Below, in pieces: positions 1 to 8,553 of a stretch of 64,000 nt of DNA. Position numbers and translations under genes: made by a program. This stretch comes from Verrucomicrobiales bacterium (GTDB taxonomy: Bacteria > Verrucomicrobiota > Verrucomicrobiia > Verrucomicrobiales > V1-33). The DNA lies in NCBI GenBank assembly GCA_018003315.1, contig JAGNEJ010000001.1, forward strand, positions 124,001 through 188,000, in the 5' to 3' direction. The notes beneath the pieces were generated by a model that did no database searches, had not been told where the DNA came from, and was given only the letters and a program-made list of their open reading frames with translations. Position 1 is the stretch's first letter, and each line of letters begins with the position of its first letter.

Positions 1-898
1 TGCGCTGCAATAGCGCCTCCAGTGCCCTGCCGTAATCCACGTAACTTTGGAATTGTTCCGCGGCTTTTGCTTCGGGATCCAGATCCGCAGCGGCGCCGGT
101 CGAGTGAAACACGACCGAAACATGCGGCTCGATGCTCACGAAGCCCTGGTATCCGCTGCGGATCAAATCATCCAGAACCCTCCCCACCTGTCCGTCGCCC
201 TGGCCGGGCAGCAGGTAGTCGCAGTCATTTTTCGCCGCATTCCACACTCCATCCTTGATGTGGACATGGGAAATGTGCGGTTTGACCGCCTGGTAGAACT
301 CCCAGGCATCCTGACGATGCCCGGGGCGATTGCGGTCCTCGTTGAAAACGGGATTGCCCGTGTCGAAAACCCAGCGCAAGCCCGGCACCTGGTCCAGCGT
401 TTCCAGTGCGTGGGAAATGCTCATGCCGCCGTAGTTCATGCAGTTTTCATGAACCATGGTGATGCCGGCATCGTCAAAACGCTGTTTCAACGCACGCAGC
501 CGGCGGAAGCGCTCTGCCGGCATCTGATCCGCCGCATCCTTTCCAGCCTCGTCCTTGCGGATCGCGTAGCTCATGACCCGAATGATCTTGGTCCCCAGTC
601 GTTGCATCCGCGGGATGGCTCGATCCACCCGCTCCAGGGAGGCCTCGAACGGATCGGTGATCTGACTCGCCCAATTGCCAATCGTCGAGCCAAAGCCCGC
701 CACCTGCATGCCCTGGGACTCCAGCGTGGCACACAGGGCATCGAACGCCTCCGGTGGAATGTCATGCACGTTTCCGTTGGGAAACCCCGGAACCTCGACG
801 TTGCGCAGTTCGAGGTGCGTCCAACCCAGTTCCTTGGTCGCCTGGATTTGCACCGCGAGGCGGTTGCCGGCTTCATCGCTAATGCCGCAAAGTGTCAT
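1..898 (-). CDS. Sugar phosphate isomerase/epimerase (TIM barrel), partial at left edge
   Basis: The frame opens with MTLCGISDEAGNRLAVQIQ at 898 and runs off the window at base 1 after 299 codons, so only a short C-terminus is missing. It reads as an AP-endonuclease-2/xylose-isomerase-like TIM barrel. The four usual metal-ligand positions of the family are visible in order: Glu in MVHENCMNYGG, Asp in WVFDTGNP, His in ISHVHIKDG and Glu in FVSIEPH. Proteins of this family isomerise or epimerise sugars or inositols, often next to Gfo/Idh/MocA dehydrogenases; one such dehydrogenase lies far away at 59760-60878, not adjacent. There is no signal peptide, so it is probably cytoplasmic. The substrate cannot be told from sequence. 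Confidence 0.85.
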   Translation of the reverse strand, partial: MTLCGISDEAGNRLAVQIQATKELGWTHLELRNVEVPGFPNGNVHDIPPEAFDALCATLESQGMQVAGFGSTIGNWASQITDPFEASLERVDRAIPRMQRLGTKIIRVMSYAIRKDEAGKDAADQMPAERFRRLRALKQRFDDAGITMVHENCMNYGGMSISHALETLDQVPGLRWVFDTGNPVFNEDRNRPGHRQDAWEFYQAVKPHISHVHIKDGVWNAAKNDCDYLLPGQGDGQVGRVLDDLIRSGYQGFVSIEPHVSVVFHSTGAAADLDPEAKAAEQFQSYVDYGRALEALLQR

Positions 899-996
899 GG
901 GTTTTTGGTGGTTGGAGGCGTGGAAATCAAGCCAGAGTGAGGGGGCTGAATTTTGCGGTCAAGCGCCGCGGTGTCAAGTCGCTGCCCAAATGGCCA

Positions 997-1024
997 TTGA
1001 CACTCTCCCTGCCGAAGCTAGGCT
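997..1024 (+). promoter_or_regulatory. Sigma-70-type promoter of tRNA-Cys
   Basis: A perfect -35 hexamer TTGACA (997-1002) is followed, after a 16-base spacer, by TAGGCT (1019-1024) as a -10. The predicted start site lies about 20 bases before the mature tRNA end at 1051, a normal 5' leader length. It is assigned by eye only. Confidence 0.55.
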
Positions 1025-1050
1025 GGCTGACACGCGGTTGGTTCCAGCTT

Positions 1051-1125
1051 GGCGAGGTAGCAAAGTGGTAATGCACTGGTCTGCAAAACCGGTATGCGCG
1101 GGTTCGATTCCCGCCCTCGCCTCCA
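1051..1125 (+). tRNA. tRNA-Cys (anticodon GCA)
   Basis: The cloverleaf can be drawn by hand. The acceptor stem pairs GGCGAGG (1051-1057) with CCTCGCC (1115-1121). The anticodon stem is 1076-1080 with 1088-1092 around the loop CTGCAAA, giving anticodon GCA for cysteine. The T arm pairs GCGGG with CCCGC around TTCGATT (1098-1114). The discriminator is T1122 and CCA is encoded at 1123-1125. Confidence 0.96.
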
Positions 1126-1168
1126 CCTTGCAAAACCAGCACCCTCGTCGGCATCGACGGGCTTGCTC

Positions 1169-2089
1169 TCAACGGGCTGCGGGTTTTTCCGCCACCAGGC
1201 GGGTCAGGCGCTGGAGTTCACTGGCCGTGGTGCCGAGTTGCCTGATTTTGGCGAGGTCGATCTGGGCGTTGTGGTCGTCGCCCAGGAGGTGCTGGGCGAG
1301 GCAGCGGTCGAGCAAGAGGGTGACGGGAGGCGGATCCATGGTCAGTCGGGTGTTCAGTTCTGCGATGGCCGCAGCAAGATCCGCCCTTGCCTCCGCGGTC
1401 CGGCCGGAGGCGAAGAAGACCCGGGCACGGCGGATGAGCCAGGAACTTTGAAACCGGGAGGTGGAAAGTTCTGTTTCGATGCACGGCAGGGCTTCGGTGC
1501 CACGTCCGGCATCGATGAGCGCCTCCAGCCAGTCGTTGCGGAGGATGACGGCTTGGCTGCGCTGCCAGGCAGCCTGCAGGCTGGCGATGCGCTCGTCGTG
1601 CTGTCCCAGGATGCGCAGGGCTTCGGAGCGCAGACGGATGGTTTCGAAATCCGGCGTGGTGCTGGCAGCCAGTGACTCGTTGAATGCGTTGAGAGCCTCT
1701 GCGGGATGGTTGAGGGAGAGCAGGAGTTCCCCTTCCATTTGCAGGCAGCCAGGGACGAGAAAGGCGTGATCCGCCGGGGCGTCGGCCAGGGCCTTTTGCA
1801 GCACCTCCAGGGCCATTTTCGCATTTCCCCGCACCTGACAAATTCGGGCCATGAGCCGCTTGGCGGGGAGGTAGTCGCTGCGCAGAGCCAGCGCCCGGTG
1901 CAGGTCGGCCTCGGCAGCGTCCAGCCTGGTCATGGCCAGCAGTTCGTCGGCCCGCTGGTAGTAGAGTTCGGCAATGCCCGGCGTTTTTAGAATTTGGGCA
2001 TCCAGCATTTCCAGCGTCACCGCGGGGTCGTGATGGGCGGCCGCGGTGGCGCCGAAAGCCAGCAGGAAAATGGCCCGCGGGAGGCGCAT
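1169..2089 (-). CDS. Exported tetratricopeptide-repeat protein
   Basis: This 306-residue protein starts with a signal peptide (MRLPRAIFLLAFGATAAAHH) and is otherwise made of degenerate TPR helices. Clear repeats include ELYYQRADELLAMTRLDAAE (about 40-60), the segment around ALRSDYLPAKRLMARICQV, and GELLLSLNHPAEALNAFNES. Such proteins are protein-protein scaffolds, and the signal peptide places this one in the periplasm. Its start lies only 8 bases after the stop of the upstream metallophosphoesterase gene (2098-4188), so the two are probably co-transcribed and may work together. No catalytic motif is visible. Confidence 0.8.
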   Translation of the reverse strand: MRLPRAIFLLAFGATAAAHHDPAVTLEMLDAQILKTPGIAELYYQRADELLAMTRLDAAEADLHRALALRSDYLPAKRLMARICQVRGNAKMALEVLQKALADAPADHAFLVPGCLQMEGELLLSLNHPAEALNAFNESLAASTTPDFETIRLRSEALRILGQHDERIASLQAAWQRSQAVILRNDWLEALIDAGRGTEALPCIETELSTSRFQSSWLIRRARVFFASGRTAEARADLAAAIAELNTRLTMDPPPVTLLLDRCLAQHLLGDDHNAQIDLAKIRQLGTTASELQRLTRLVAEKPAAR

Positions 2090-2097
2090 GGCAGCGG

Positions 2098-4188
2098 TCA
2101 GTTTTTCAAGACCAGGGCGGGATGCAGCGAGAAGTCGCTGCTGTCGATATCGTCGTTAAAGCCAACGACAGCGAGGACGTTGCGTCCGGGTTTCAGCAGG
2201 CCCGCGGCGGATGCCAGGGGGAATTCCTCGAATCCCAGGATCGCCTCGTGCGGTTTGCTGACCCGTGCCGTGGCACCGGTGCCGGAGACATTTTTTGACC
2301 GGGCCACCTCCCGGCCATTGAGGTAGGCAATGAAGGCGTCATCGTACTGAACCAGAAGGCAGAGTTTCTGGAGATTTTCGCTTCCCGTGAGCGTGAACGG
2401 TTTGCGCAGCGCCACAGACCGATGCTTGCCGGCCATGGTGATTTCCGTGGTGTCATCATCATCGCCGTAACCGAACCCGGCCTTGCCGTTGGGCCAGCGG
2501 CTGTCGTCATAGGCGGGTTGTGCCCAGGAGGCATCCGCGCTTCCAAGGTGGTATTTCCATTCGGATTCATTGGAAATGAGCGCGGTGAATTTGGTGGGGT
2601 CATAGGGCAGGGCGATTTTCTTTGGAGAATCTTCCCCGGCAGATCCGTCCGCCTTGACGAACTTGACCTGCGGCATGGGGGGGGGCGGCTTGGGCACGGC
2701 GATCTTCTGACGCGCGGGGAGTTTCCCGGATTTGACGATCTGAAAGACATCGCGCCGCTGGCCATCCTTGTTGAGCATGAGTCCGTTGAGGGTGTTGCCG
2801 TTGATGTTCAGGAGCACGGAGCCATGTTCCAGAATGATGCGCTTCATGACTGGCATGGTGCCCATGCGCTTCAGGCTGGTTCCGGAATTGCCGGTGACGA
2901 TGTTTACCGTGCCTTCGTGGGGGTTGAGTCCGGCACTTTTTTTGTAGGCGCCGTCGCCGGCGGGATCGCCGTCGCCGTCGTCGATGACGACATTGGCCGC
3001 CGTGGTGGGGGTGGAGTAGGCACCATCCACGAGCATGGAGCGCTCATAGATGTGGGAATGGCCGGCCAGAACCAGATCGACCCCCGCGGATTCCAGCAGG
3101 GGGAGAAACTGCCCCCGCATGACAATGGATTCGTAGTCGGCCTGGGAGTCGCTGTCATGGGAACCCTTGGTGTAGGGAGGATGGTGCCAGTATGCGATCA
3201 TCCAGTCTGCCTTGGCTTTTTCCAGGTCTGCCTTGAGCCATTCCAGCATGGCATCCCCCAGCGGCGTGAACTTGCCTTTTTTGGAAAAGGACTCGCGGCA
3301 GGAATCCAGAACGATGAAATGGATTTTGCCAAAATCGAAGGAGTAATAGGCCTCCCGTCCGCTGGGCACGCCGCCGGCTTCGCCTTTTGTCGGCGTGACA
3401 TAGGCGTCGTAAAACGGCCCCACGCCGTCGAATCCCTTGGAGGTGTGGCCTTCGTGATTGCCCATGGCGGGCCAGCAGACGGTGTTGCGGAGGGTGGCTC
3501 CGTACATTTCGAAAAACCGTCCCTGAAACTCCGAGTCGAGCCCGTTTTGATAGGCCATGTCCCCCACGTGCAGGAACATGTCCAGTGCCACGTTGTGCTG
3601 TTTGGTGAAGTCCACCATGGCGGTGTGCACCGCCGCCTGGATCCTCCCGCCGGTGCCGCCGTCGCCGGCCACCCACATCCATGCCGGACGCTCCGTTCCC
3701 GGCACGGGCAGGGTGCGGAAATAACAGGTTTCGTCCGCAGGGGTCAGTTGTTTGGCACCGTTGAAGACGCCGTAATAGTATTTTTTGTCCGGTTCGAGCC
3801 CGGAGAGGCAGGCTTCGAACTGGCGTGTTTTGGCGGGTGCGCTGTGGAGCGGTTTGGCATCCGCAGAGGTTCCATTTTCAGCGGTGGTGGTCCGGACGAG
3901 GATGCCGTCCTGCAGGGTCACCTGGCGGGTGAGCGTGGTGGGGGAATCCCCCCATTTGACCACGGGCTGAGTCTCCTCCCGCTGACGCCAGACGATGCGG
4001 ATGGAATTGGGCGTGGCCAGTTGAAGATAGGGCTGGCGAGTCAGTCCGCCGGGGATGGGGCTGGAAGCAGTGGATTGCAGCGAGGTCTTGCCGTCCGCGG
4101 AAGCGGCACCGCCGTCATTGCACGCGCTCAGAAGCAGCCCGCACAATGCAGGCGGAAGGACTGCGAGAATGGGCAATGGAAAGTGCAT
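2098..4188 (-). CDS. Purple-acid-phosphatase-like metallophosphoesterase lipoprotein
   Basis: The start at 4188 gives a lipoprotein signal (MHFPLPILAVLPPALCGLLL then SAC, Cys 23) and 696 residues; a 40-residue upstream extension is open but would bury the signal. An N-terminal fibronectin-like domain (about 50-165) contains RQPYLQLATPNSIRIVW, typical of purple acid phosphatases. The calcineurin-like core shows VAGDGGTGG (about 174), HVGDMAYQN, AMGNHEGH (near residue 245), AYWHHPPYTKGSH and LVLAGHSHIYERS (near 375), so all dimetal-site blocks are present. The last 150 residues form a beta-sandwich-like domain with the phrase YDDAFIAYLNGREVARS. It is likely a surface or periplasmic phosphoesterase; the substrate is unknown. 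It is followed at 8 bases by the TPR gene. Confidence 0.9.
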   Translation of the reverse strand: MHFPLPILAVLPPALCGLLLSACNDGGAASADGKTSLQSTASSPIPGGLTRQPYLQLATPNSIRIVWRQREETQPVVKWGDSPTTLTRQVTLQDGILVRTTTAENGTSADAKPLHSAPAKTRQFEACLSGLEPDKKYYYGVFNGAKQLTPADETCYFRTLPVPGTERPAWMWVAGDGGTGGRIQAAVHTAMVDFTKQHNVALDMFLHVGDMAYQNGLDSEFQGRFFEMYGATLRNTVCWPAMGNHEGHTSKGFDGVGPFYDAYVTPTKGEAGGVPSGREAYYSFDFGKIHFIVLDSCRESFSKKGKFTPLGDAMLEWLKADLEKAKADWMIAYWHHPPYTKGSHDSDSQADYESIVMRGQFLPLLESAGVDLVLAGHSHIYERSMLVDGAYSTPTTAANVVIDDGDGDPAGDGAYKKSAGLNPHEGTVNIVTGNSGTSLKRMGTMPVMKRIILEHGSVLLNINGNTLNGLMLNKDGQRRDVFQIVKSGKLPARQKIAVPKPPPPMPQVKFVKADGSAGEDSPKKIALPYDPTKFTALISNESEWKYHLGSADASWAQPAYDDSRWPNGKAGFGYGDDDDTTEITMAGKHRSVALRKPFTLTGSENLQKLCLLVQYDDAFIAYLNGREVARSKNVSGTGATARVSKPHEAILGFEEFPLASAAGLLKPGRNVLAVVGFNDDIDSSDFSLHPALVLKN

Positions 4189-4313
4189 GTGAGGAAAGTT
4201 GGACAGGAAGCGGGGTGCGGGAATGCGTTGAGCATCCGGCTGTTCTTGATGTTTGGCAATGTCATTCCCATACCGGGCGGTTCCGCTTCCACGGGAAGCG
4301 GGCGGCACCTCCG

Positions 4314-6629
4314 CTAACCAGACGGGGCCGGCTTGGTCTTGGGCACGAAGGCATCGCCCCGGCGTTTCTGGAAAGGAACGCTCTCCACAATGCCGAGCAG
4401 GAGGCTGTGGAAGGAATAGCCCTCCTTCTGCATGCGGGTCAGGATTCCGTCCACGGCCGGGCGATCGCTGCCGGTCATTCCCCTGCCCAGGGCATAGGTC
4501 AGCATTTTGGAAATCAGGTTGCGGGTGAACGCATCGCGCCGGTCTTTGGCGATGATGCCCGCAAGTTCCACGGCGTTGCCGAACTTCTGACCGGTGGTCA
4601 GGGTGCCAGAGGTGTCGAGTGGCAGCCCGGAATCGTTGTTTCTGAAGGCACCGATGGCATCAAAGTTTTCCAGCCCGAAGCCGAGGGGATCAATGAGCGC
4701 ATGGCAGGAGGCGCAGCCGGGCTTGGTGCGGTGTGCCTCCAGCCGCTGCCGGACGGTGCCGGTGACGGGGCCGCTTTTTTCATCATCCAGCGGCGGCACG
4801 TTGGGCGGGGGCGGAGGCGGCGGAATGCCGAGAATGTTTTCCAGAAGCCAGCGTCCGCGCTTCACCGGACTGGTGCGGGTGGGGTCGGAGGTCAGCGTCA
4901 GCACGCTTCCGTGGGTGAGCACGCCGCGGCGCAGGGAGTTTTCCGGCAGGCCCACGCGGCGGAATTGATCGCCGGAGACTCCGGGGATGCCGTAGTGCCG
5001 CGCGAGGCGCTCGTTGACGAAGGTGTAGTCCGCCGTAACAAACTCCAGCACGCTGCGGTTTTCCTGCTGCAGATGCCAGAACAATTCCTCGGTTTCCAGT
5101 TTCATCGCCGCACGCAGCGGCGGCGGGAAGCGGAATTTTTTCGCATCGGGCTGGACGGCATCCAGGGTGCGGGTTTCGAGCCATTGGCCACCGAAATTCT
5201 GCGCGAGCGCACGGGATTTCGGATCCTTGAGCATCCGCTGCATCTGGACGGCGAGGGTTTTGCGCAGCTCATTGCGGTGGGCGAGCGAGAGCAGTTCGTC
5301 ATCCGGCATGGAACTCCAAAGAAAATAGGAAAGCCGCGTGGCCAGGGCGAATTCGCTGATGTCCACAATCTGTTTCGGGTTGTTTGGCTCCGGCTGCCAT
5401 TCGGTGCGAAACAGAAAATAGGGTGAAATCAAAACGGCCTGCATCGCCAGTTTCAATGCGCTGCGGAAGTCCCCGCCTTGTTTCCGGGATCGATTGAACA
5501 GGTCCGCCAGGCGGTCGATTTCTGCCGGAAGCGCGGTGCGCCGGTACGCCCGGCTGGCGAAATTTGTCAGGATGGCGCGCACTGCCGGCTCGGTCTCGGC
5601 GGGGGACTGGTCGGAGCCGAAAATTCTCCGTGCCGCATCTCCACTGGGCCCGGGGGAGTCGCTGGACAACGGGCCTTCAATTTCCAGGGAAACGATCCCG
5701 ACGTTGCGGTCCCCGCCGCTGGCTGCATCATAAAAGTCATTGAGAAACCGGACTTCAACTCGGCGTTGTCCCGCAGCGTCCACCTGAAATTTTCCGGTGA
5801 CGGTCTGCGGCTTCGCCCGCTCGGTTGCATTCACTTCCGCGGTCGTGACGCGTTGCTTTCCAGCGCGCAATTCCACCTTGGCCTTTTCTCCGCCCGCCTG
5901 GCTGGCAAATACGCGGCACCGCACTGCATACTCGCCAGCCGCTGGAAACTCGTGGCGCATTCCGGCCGCACCCGCGGTGGCCAGGGAGTAGATTCCATCC
6001 CGCGGGCCGTTGATGCCTCCTTCGCCGCGCAGTTCGCCTCCGGCAAACGAAACCTTGGCGGGAGGCTTGGCTGCGGCGGGAATGGCGGCGTCCAGCACCC
6101 GCTCCGCGGCGGAAAGATAGCGTTCCATGAGGATGGGCGGCAGCGCCAGCACGTCCCCAATGGTGTCAAACCCGTAGCCAGTGTCATCCTCGGGGAATTC
6201 ATTGGCCGGCTTGATGTCCACTCCCAGCAGGTCGCGCATGGTGTTGTTGTATTCCACCCGGTTGAGTCTGCGGATGGTGACGCGGCCCGGATCCGGATTG
6301 TCCGGGTCGTAGGGGTTGAGGATGCGGTCGATGAACAGCGTCAACCGCTCCCGCTCCTCGGCGGTGGGCTGCGGCTTTTTCTCCGGCGGCATCAGCCAGG
6401 TGTCGAGGTTGAAATGAACGCTGGCCCAGGTCTTGCGCCCCGCGCGAATCGACGCTTCATCGGTGTAGGAATCCAGATTCAGTTCCCCCTTTTCGGCACC
6501 GTCCATGTGGCAGTCGCCACAGTATTTTTCCAGCAGCGGTCTGACATCCGCGGCATAGGATTCCCTGGCGGCCGGGGCCGCCTGGAGGTCGGCGGTGGCG
6601 GCAAGAGTCATGAGGCACGTCAAACGCAT
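4314..6629 (-). CDS. Exported diheme DUF1587/DUF1592/DUF1588/DUF1585 protein
   Basis: This is the 'planctomycete cytochrome c' type of secreted protein (771 residues). The start at 6629 (MRLTCLMTLAATADLQAAPA) gives a signal peptide. A first heme motif CGDCH lies at residues 37-41 in a PSCyt1-like domain. DUF1587 follows (VTIRRLNRVEYNNTMRDLLG), then a lower-similarity insert, DUF1595/1592 (ALKLAMQAVLISPYFLFRTE and FGGQWLETR), DUF1588 (RRGVLTHGSVLTLTSDPTRT) and a C-terminal DUF1585 containing a second CxxCH (GCASCHALIDPLGFG). The family is abundant in Planctomycetes and Verrucomicrobia and is usually paired with a DUF1552 gene. No DUF1552 gene is present here; the downstream neighbour is the phosphoesterase. 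The biochemical role of the family is not established. Confidence 0.93.
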   Translation of the reverse strand: MRLTCLMTLAATADLQAAPAARESYAADVRPLLEKYCGDCHMDGAEKGELNLDSYTDEASIRAGRKTWASVHFNLDTWLMPPEKKPQPTAEERERLTLFIDRILNPYDPDNPDPGRVTIRRLNRVEYNNTMRDLLGVDIKPANEFPEDDTGYGFDTIGDVLALPPILMERYLSAAERVLDAAIPAAAKPPAKVSFAGGELRGEGGINGPRDGIYSLATAGAAGMRHEFPAAGEYAVRCRVFASQAGGEKAKVELRAGKQRVTTAEVNATERAKPQTVTGKFQVDAAGQRRVEVRFLNDFYDAASGGDRNVGIVSLEIEGPLSSDSPGPSGDAARRIFGSDQSPAETEPAVRAILTNFASRAYRRTALPAEIDRLADLFNRSRKQGGDFRSALKLAMQAVLISPYFLFRTEWQPEPNNPKQIVDISEFALATRLSYFLWSSMPDDELLSLAHRNELRKTLAVQMQRMLKDPKSRALAQNFGGQWLETRTLDAVQPDAKKFRFPPPLRAAMKLETEELFWHLQQENRSVLEFVTADYTFVNERLARHYGIPGVSGDQFRRVGLPENSLRRGVLTHGSVLTLTSDPTRTSPVKRGRWLLENILGIPPPPPPPNVPPLDDEKSGPVTGTVRQRLEAHRTKPGCASCHALIDPLGFGLENFDAIGAFRNNDSGLPLDTSGTLTTGQKFGNAVELAGIIAKDRRDAFTRNLISKMLTYALGRGMTGSDRPAVDGILTRMQKEGYSFHSLLLGIVESVPFQKRRGDAFVPKTKPAPSG

Positions 6630-6824
6630 GGGCTGGCTGGAAAGAGGACCGCGCAGGGTAGGCTGGCGGATGACAGCCTCAACCGCCAGCCGCCCCGCAT
6701 TTGTGTGGCGGCCTGGTTCCTTGGCACCAACCATTGGGCAAACCGGAAACAGCGCAACGCCGGTCCTGGTGGAAACCGGCGCTGCGAGAGCTGGGTGAGT
6801 GAGGAAGTGCCAGTCCGTGCGGCC

Positions 6825-8195
6825 CTAACGGAGAATCTTGTCGCGCTCCAGCTTCAGGCCCATTTTGCGGTAGAGCGTGGCAATGGAAACGCCGAGCATG
6901 GTTGCGGTTTTCTCGCGGGATCCATCGTTGAATTTCAACGTCTCGCGGATGAACAGCTTTTCCTGTTTCTTGATGAAGTCGCCCAGCTTCGTCCCAATGG
7001 GAAGCTGGTGCTTGAGCTTTTCGTTCTCGTCGTCCGAAATTTCGACTTTCTGGGTGATCTTTGGCGGCAGATCCGCCGGGCGGATGCGGTTTTTTTCCGC
7101 AAAGGCGCAGGCCCGCTCCAAGGCGTTTTGCAGTTCGCCGACGTTGCCGGGCCAACTGTACCCCATCAGCAGGTCCATGGCGTATTTGTCGATCTCCTTG
7201 ACCGGTGTGCCGGAAAGTTTGGCGTAGTTCTTAAGGAAGTGTTCGGTGAGCAGCGGAATGTCATCCTTGCGACTGCGCAGCGGCGGGATGGTGATGGGGA
7301 TGACACTGATGCGATAATAGAGGTCCTCGCGAAACTTGTTTTCCGCCACCAGTCGCTCCAGGGGAATGCTGGAAGTTGCGATGAACCGGAAATCCAGATT
7401 TTTGGGCAGGGACCCTGTGAGCCGCCGGTTGGCAATGTCCTCGAGGAAGGCATCCATCTGCGATTGCAAGCGAGGCGGCAGAACATTGATTTCTTCCAGC
7501 ACCACCGTTCCACCCTGTGCCCGATTGAAAATGGTGTGGGTGCCGCCGCTGCTGCTGCCGAAGAGTTCCAGTTCCAGGAGTTCCTCCGGCAGGGAGGAAC
7601 AGTGGAGCACCTTGAATGGGGCCGCGCTGCGCCGGCTGATGTTGTGCACGGTGCGGGCCACCATTTGTTTCCCACTCCCGAATTCGCCCTCCAGCAGGCA
7701 CGGACTGTCGTTGTCCGCGATCTTCTCCGCCATCCGCAGGATTTCCTTGATCTGACTGCTTTCACCAATGATCCGCGTAGGGACCACCATCCGAACCGCG
7801 GGCTCGGCGGCCTGCGTGGAGGGGAGCGGGATCGTGTCCTTCTGAACCGCCCGGTTGATGGAGCGTTGCAGATCATCCAGTTCAAACGGTTTGGTGAGGT
7901 AATCGAACGCCCCAAGCTTCATCGCCTCCACTGCGGTTTCCACCGAACCGTAGCCCGTGACCATCACCACCTCCGTCTTCGGATGCCGCATCCGGCAGTC
8001 CTGGATGATCTGCAGCCCGTTCATGTCCCCGATCCGCAGGTCCACAATCAACAGGTCCGCACGGATTTTCTCAAGCGCATCGACCCCCTCGCGGCCGGTC
8101 TGATACAAATAGGGTTTGTGCCCCATTTTGCGGACCAACTGGCCCATCAATTCCAGGATCGGAGCCTCGTCGTCAATGATTACAATATTGGCCAT
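6825..8195 (-). CDS. NtrC-type response regulator with a degenerate sigma-54 activator ATPase
   Basis: 456 residues in three parts. The receiver domain (1-120) has the acidic pair D8/D9, phospho-acceptor D52, T80 and K102. The AAA+ domain (about 140-375) has Walker A GEFGSGKQ (170-177), Walker B VVLEEI (231-236, Glu where Asp is usual), and arginine-finger blocks FREDLYYRI. A Fis-type helix-turn-helix is at the C-terminus (EKTATMLGVSIATLYRKMGL). The segment between ELFG and GGT is only 14 residues and lacks GAFTGA, and the usual WPGNVREL reads WPGNVGEL, so the sensor-II Arg is Gly. I infer that it may not activate sigma-54 in the standard way. No histidine kinase gene is nearby. It is divergent from the triterpene cyclase gene. 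Confidence 0.9.
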   Translation of the reverse strand: MANIVIIDDEAPILELMGQLVRKMGHKPYLYQTGREGVDALEKIRADLLIVDLRIGDMNGLQIIQDCRMRHPKTEVVMVTGYGSVETAVEAMKLGAFDYLTKPFELDDLQRSINRAVQKDTIPLPSTQAAEPAVRMVVPTRIIGESSQIKEILRMAEKIADNDSPCLLEGEFGSGKQMVARTVHNISRRSAAPFKVLHCSSLPEELLELELFGSSSGGTHTIFNRAQGGTVVLEEINVLPPRLQSQMDAFLEDIANRRLTGSLPKNLDFRFIATSSIPLERLVAENKFREDLYYRISVIPITIPPLRSRKDDIPLLTEHFLKNYAKLSGTPVKEIDKYAMDLLMGYSWPGNVGELQNALERACAFAEKNRIRPADLPPKITQKVEISDDENEKLKHQLPIGTKLGDFIKKQEKLFIRETLKFNDGSREKTATMLGVSIATLYRKMGLKLERDKILR

Positions 8196-8499
8196 GGCGT
8201 CGTGCAGATTGGAGTTTAGGAAATCTAGATTATCACATGAATGCGAATATTTAATTTCTTAAACGAATTTCTCGTATTTGCCAAATACTTTCTTCGCAAA
8301 TTCGCGAAAAATGCCCGGGGTTTCACTTTTTTCGAAATCCTGAATTTCTTGTAATTCAAATTTTTTATTAAACTGGATGTCGAACCAACACAGGATTTCC
8401 AAAATCTCGCCATTCCGATTTGGTCGAAATTTTACGAAAACGCCTGAGCTTGAGAAAACAAGGGCGTCATCCACCGGCAAGTATTGTTAGGGAAATGCG
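8196..8499. promoter_or_regulatory. AT-rich divergent intergenic region with nested inverted repeats
   Basis: The 304 bases between the divergent regulator and cyclase genes are markedly AT-rich against GC-rich surroundings. Visible dyads are GTATTT-GCC-AAATAC (8274-8288), flanked by CGAATTT (8264-8270) and AAATTCG (8298-8304), and TTCGC-AAATTC-GCGAA (8293-8308). Related GAATTT/AAATTC half-sites recur near 8342-8356. The region plausibly holds both promoters and operators. No RNA gene is recognised. Confidence 0.5.
8259..8480 (-). CDS. Possible small AT-rich ORF, hypothetical
   Basis: An open frame of 73 codons starts at a TTG (8480), with an in-frame TAA just upstream, and ends 63 bases before the response-regulator start. 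The translation is rich in Phe, Lys and Glu and looks protein-like (for example FREFAKKVFGKYEKFV at the end), but an AT-rich spacer full of TTC/GAA dyads would give that composition by chance. There is no ribosome site and no recognised domain. It is more likely non-coding, and is listed so that it can be tested. Confidence 0.15.
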   Translation of the reverse strand: MPVDDALVFSSSGVFVKFRPNRNGEILEILCWFDIQFNKKFELQEIQDFEKSETPGIFREFAKKVFGKYEKFV

Positions 8500-8553
8500 A
8501 TGCGTGGCTGTGGTTGCACGAATGCGCCGCAGGATGTAGTCGCAACTGGAACC

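Noticed and set aside
1136-1160. Small hairpin just after tRNA-Cys as a terminator
   Set aside because: The stem needs a two-base bulge and there is no T-tract after it.
5478-8219. Very long open frame on the plus strand opposite the DUF1592 and regulator genes
   Set aside because: It is antisense to two genes with clear domains and has the low-complexity Gly/His/Arg composition expected of the reverse frame in GC-rich DNA; no domain is recognised.
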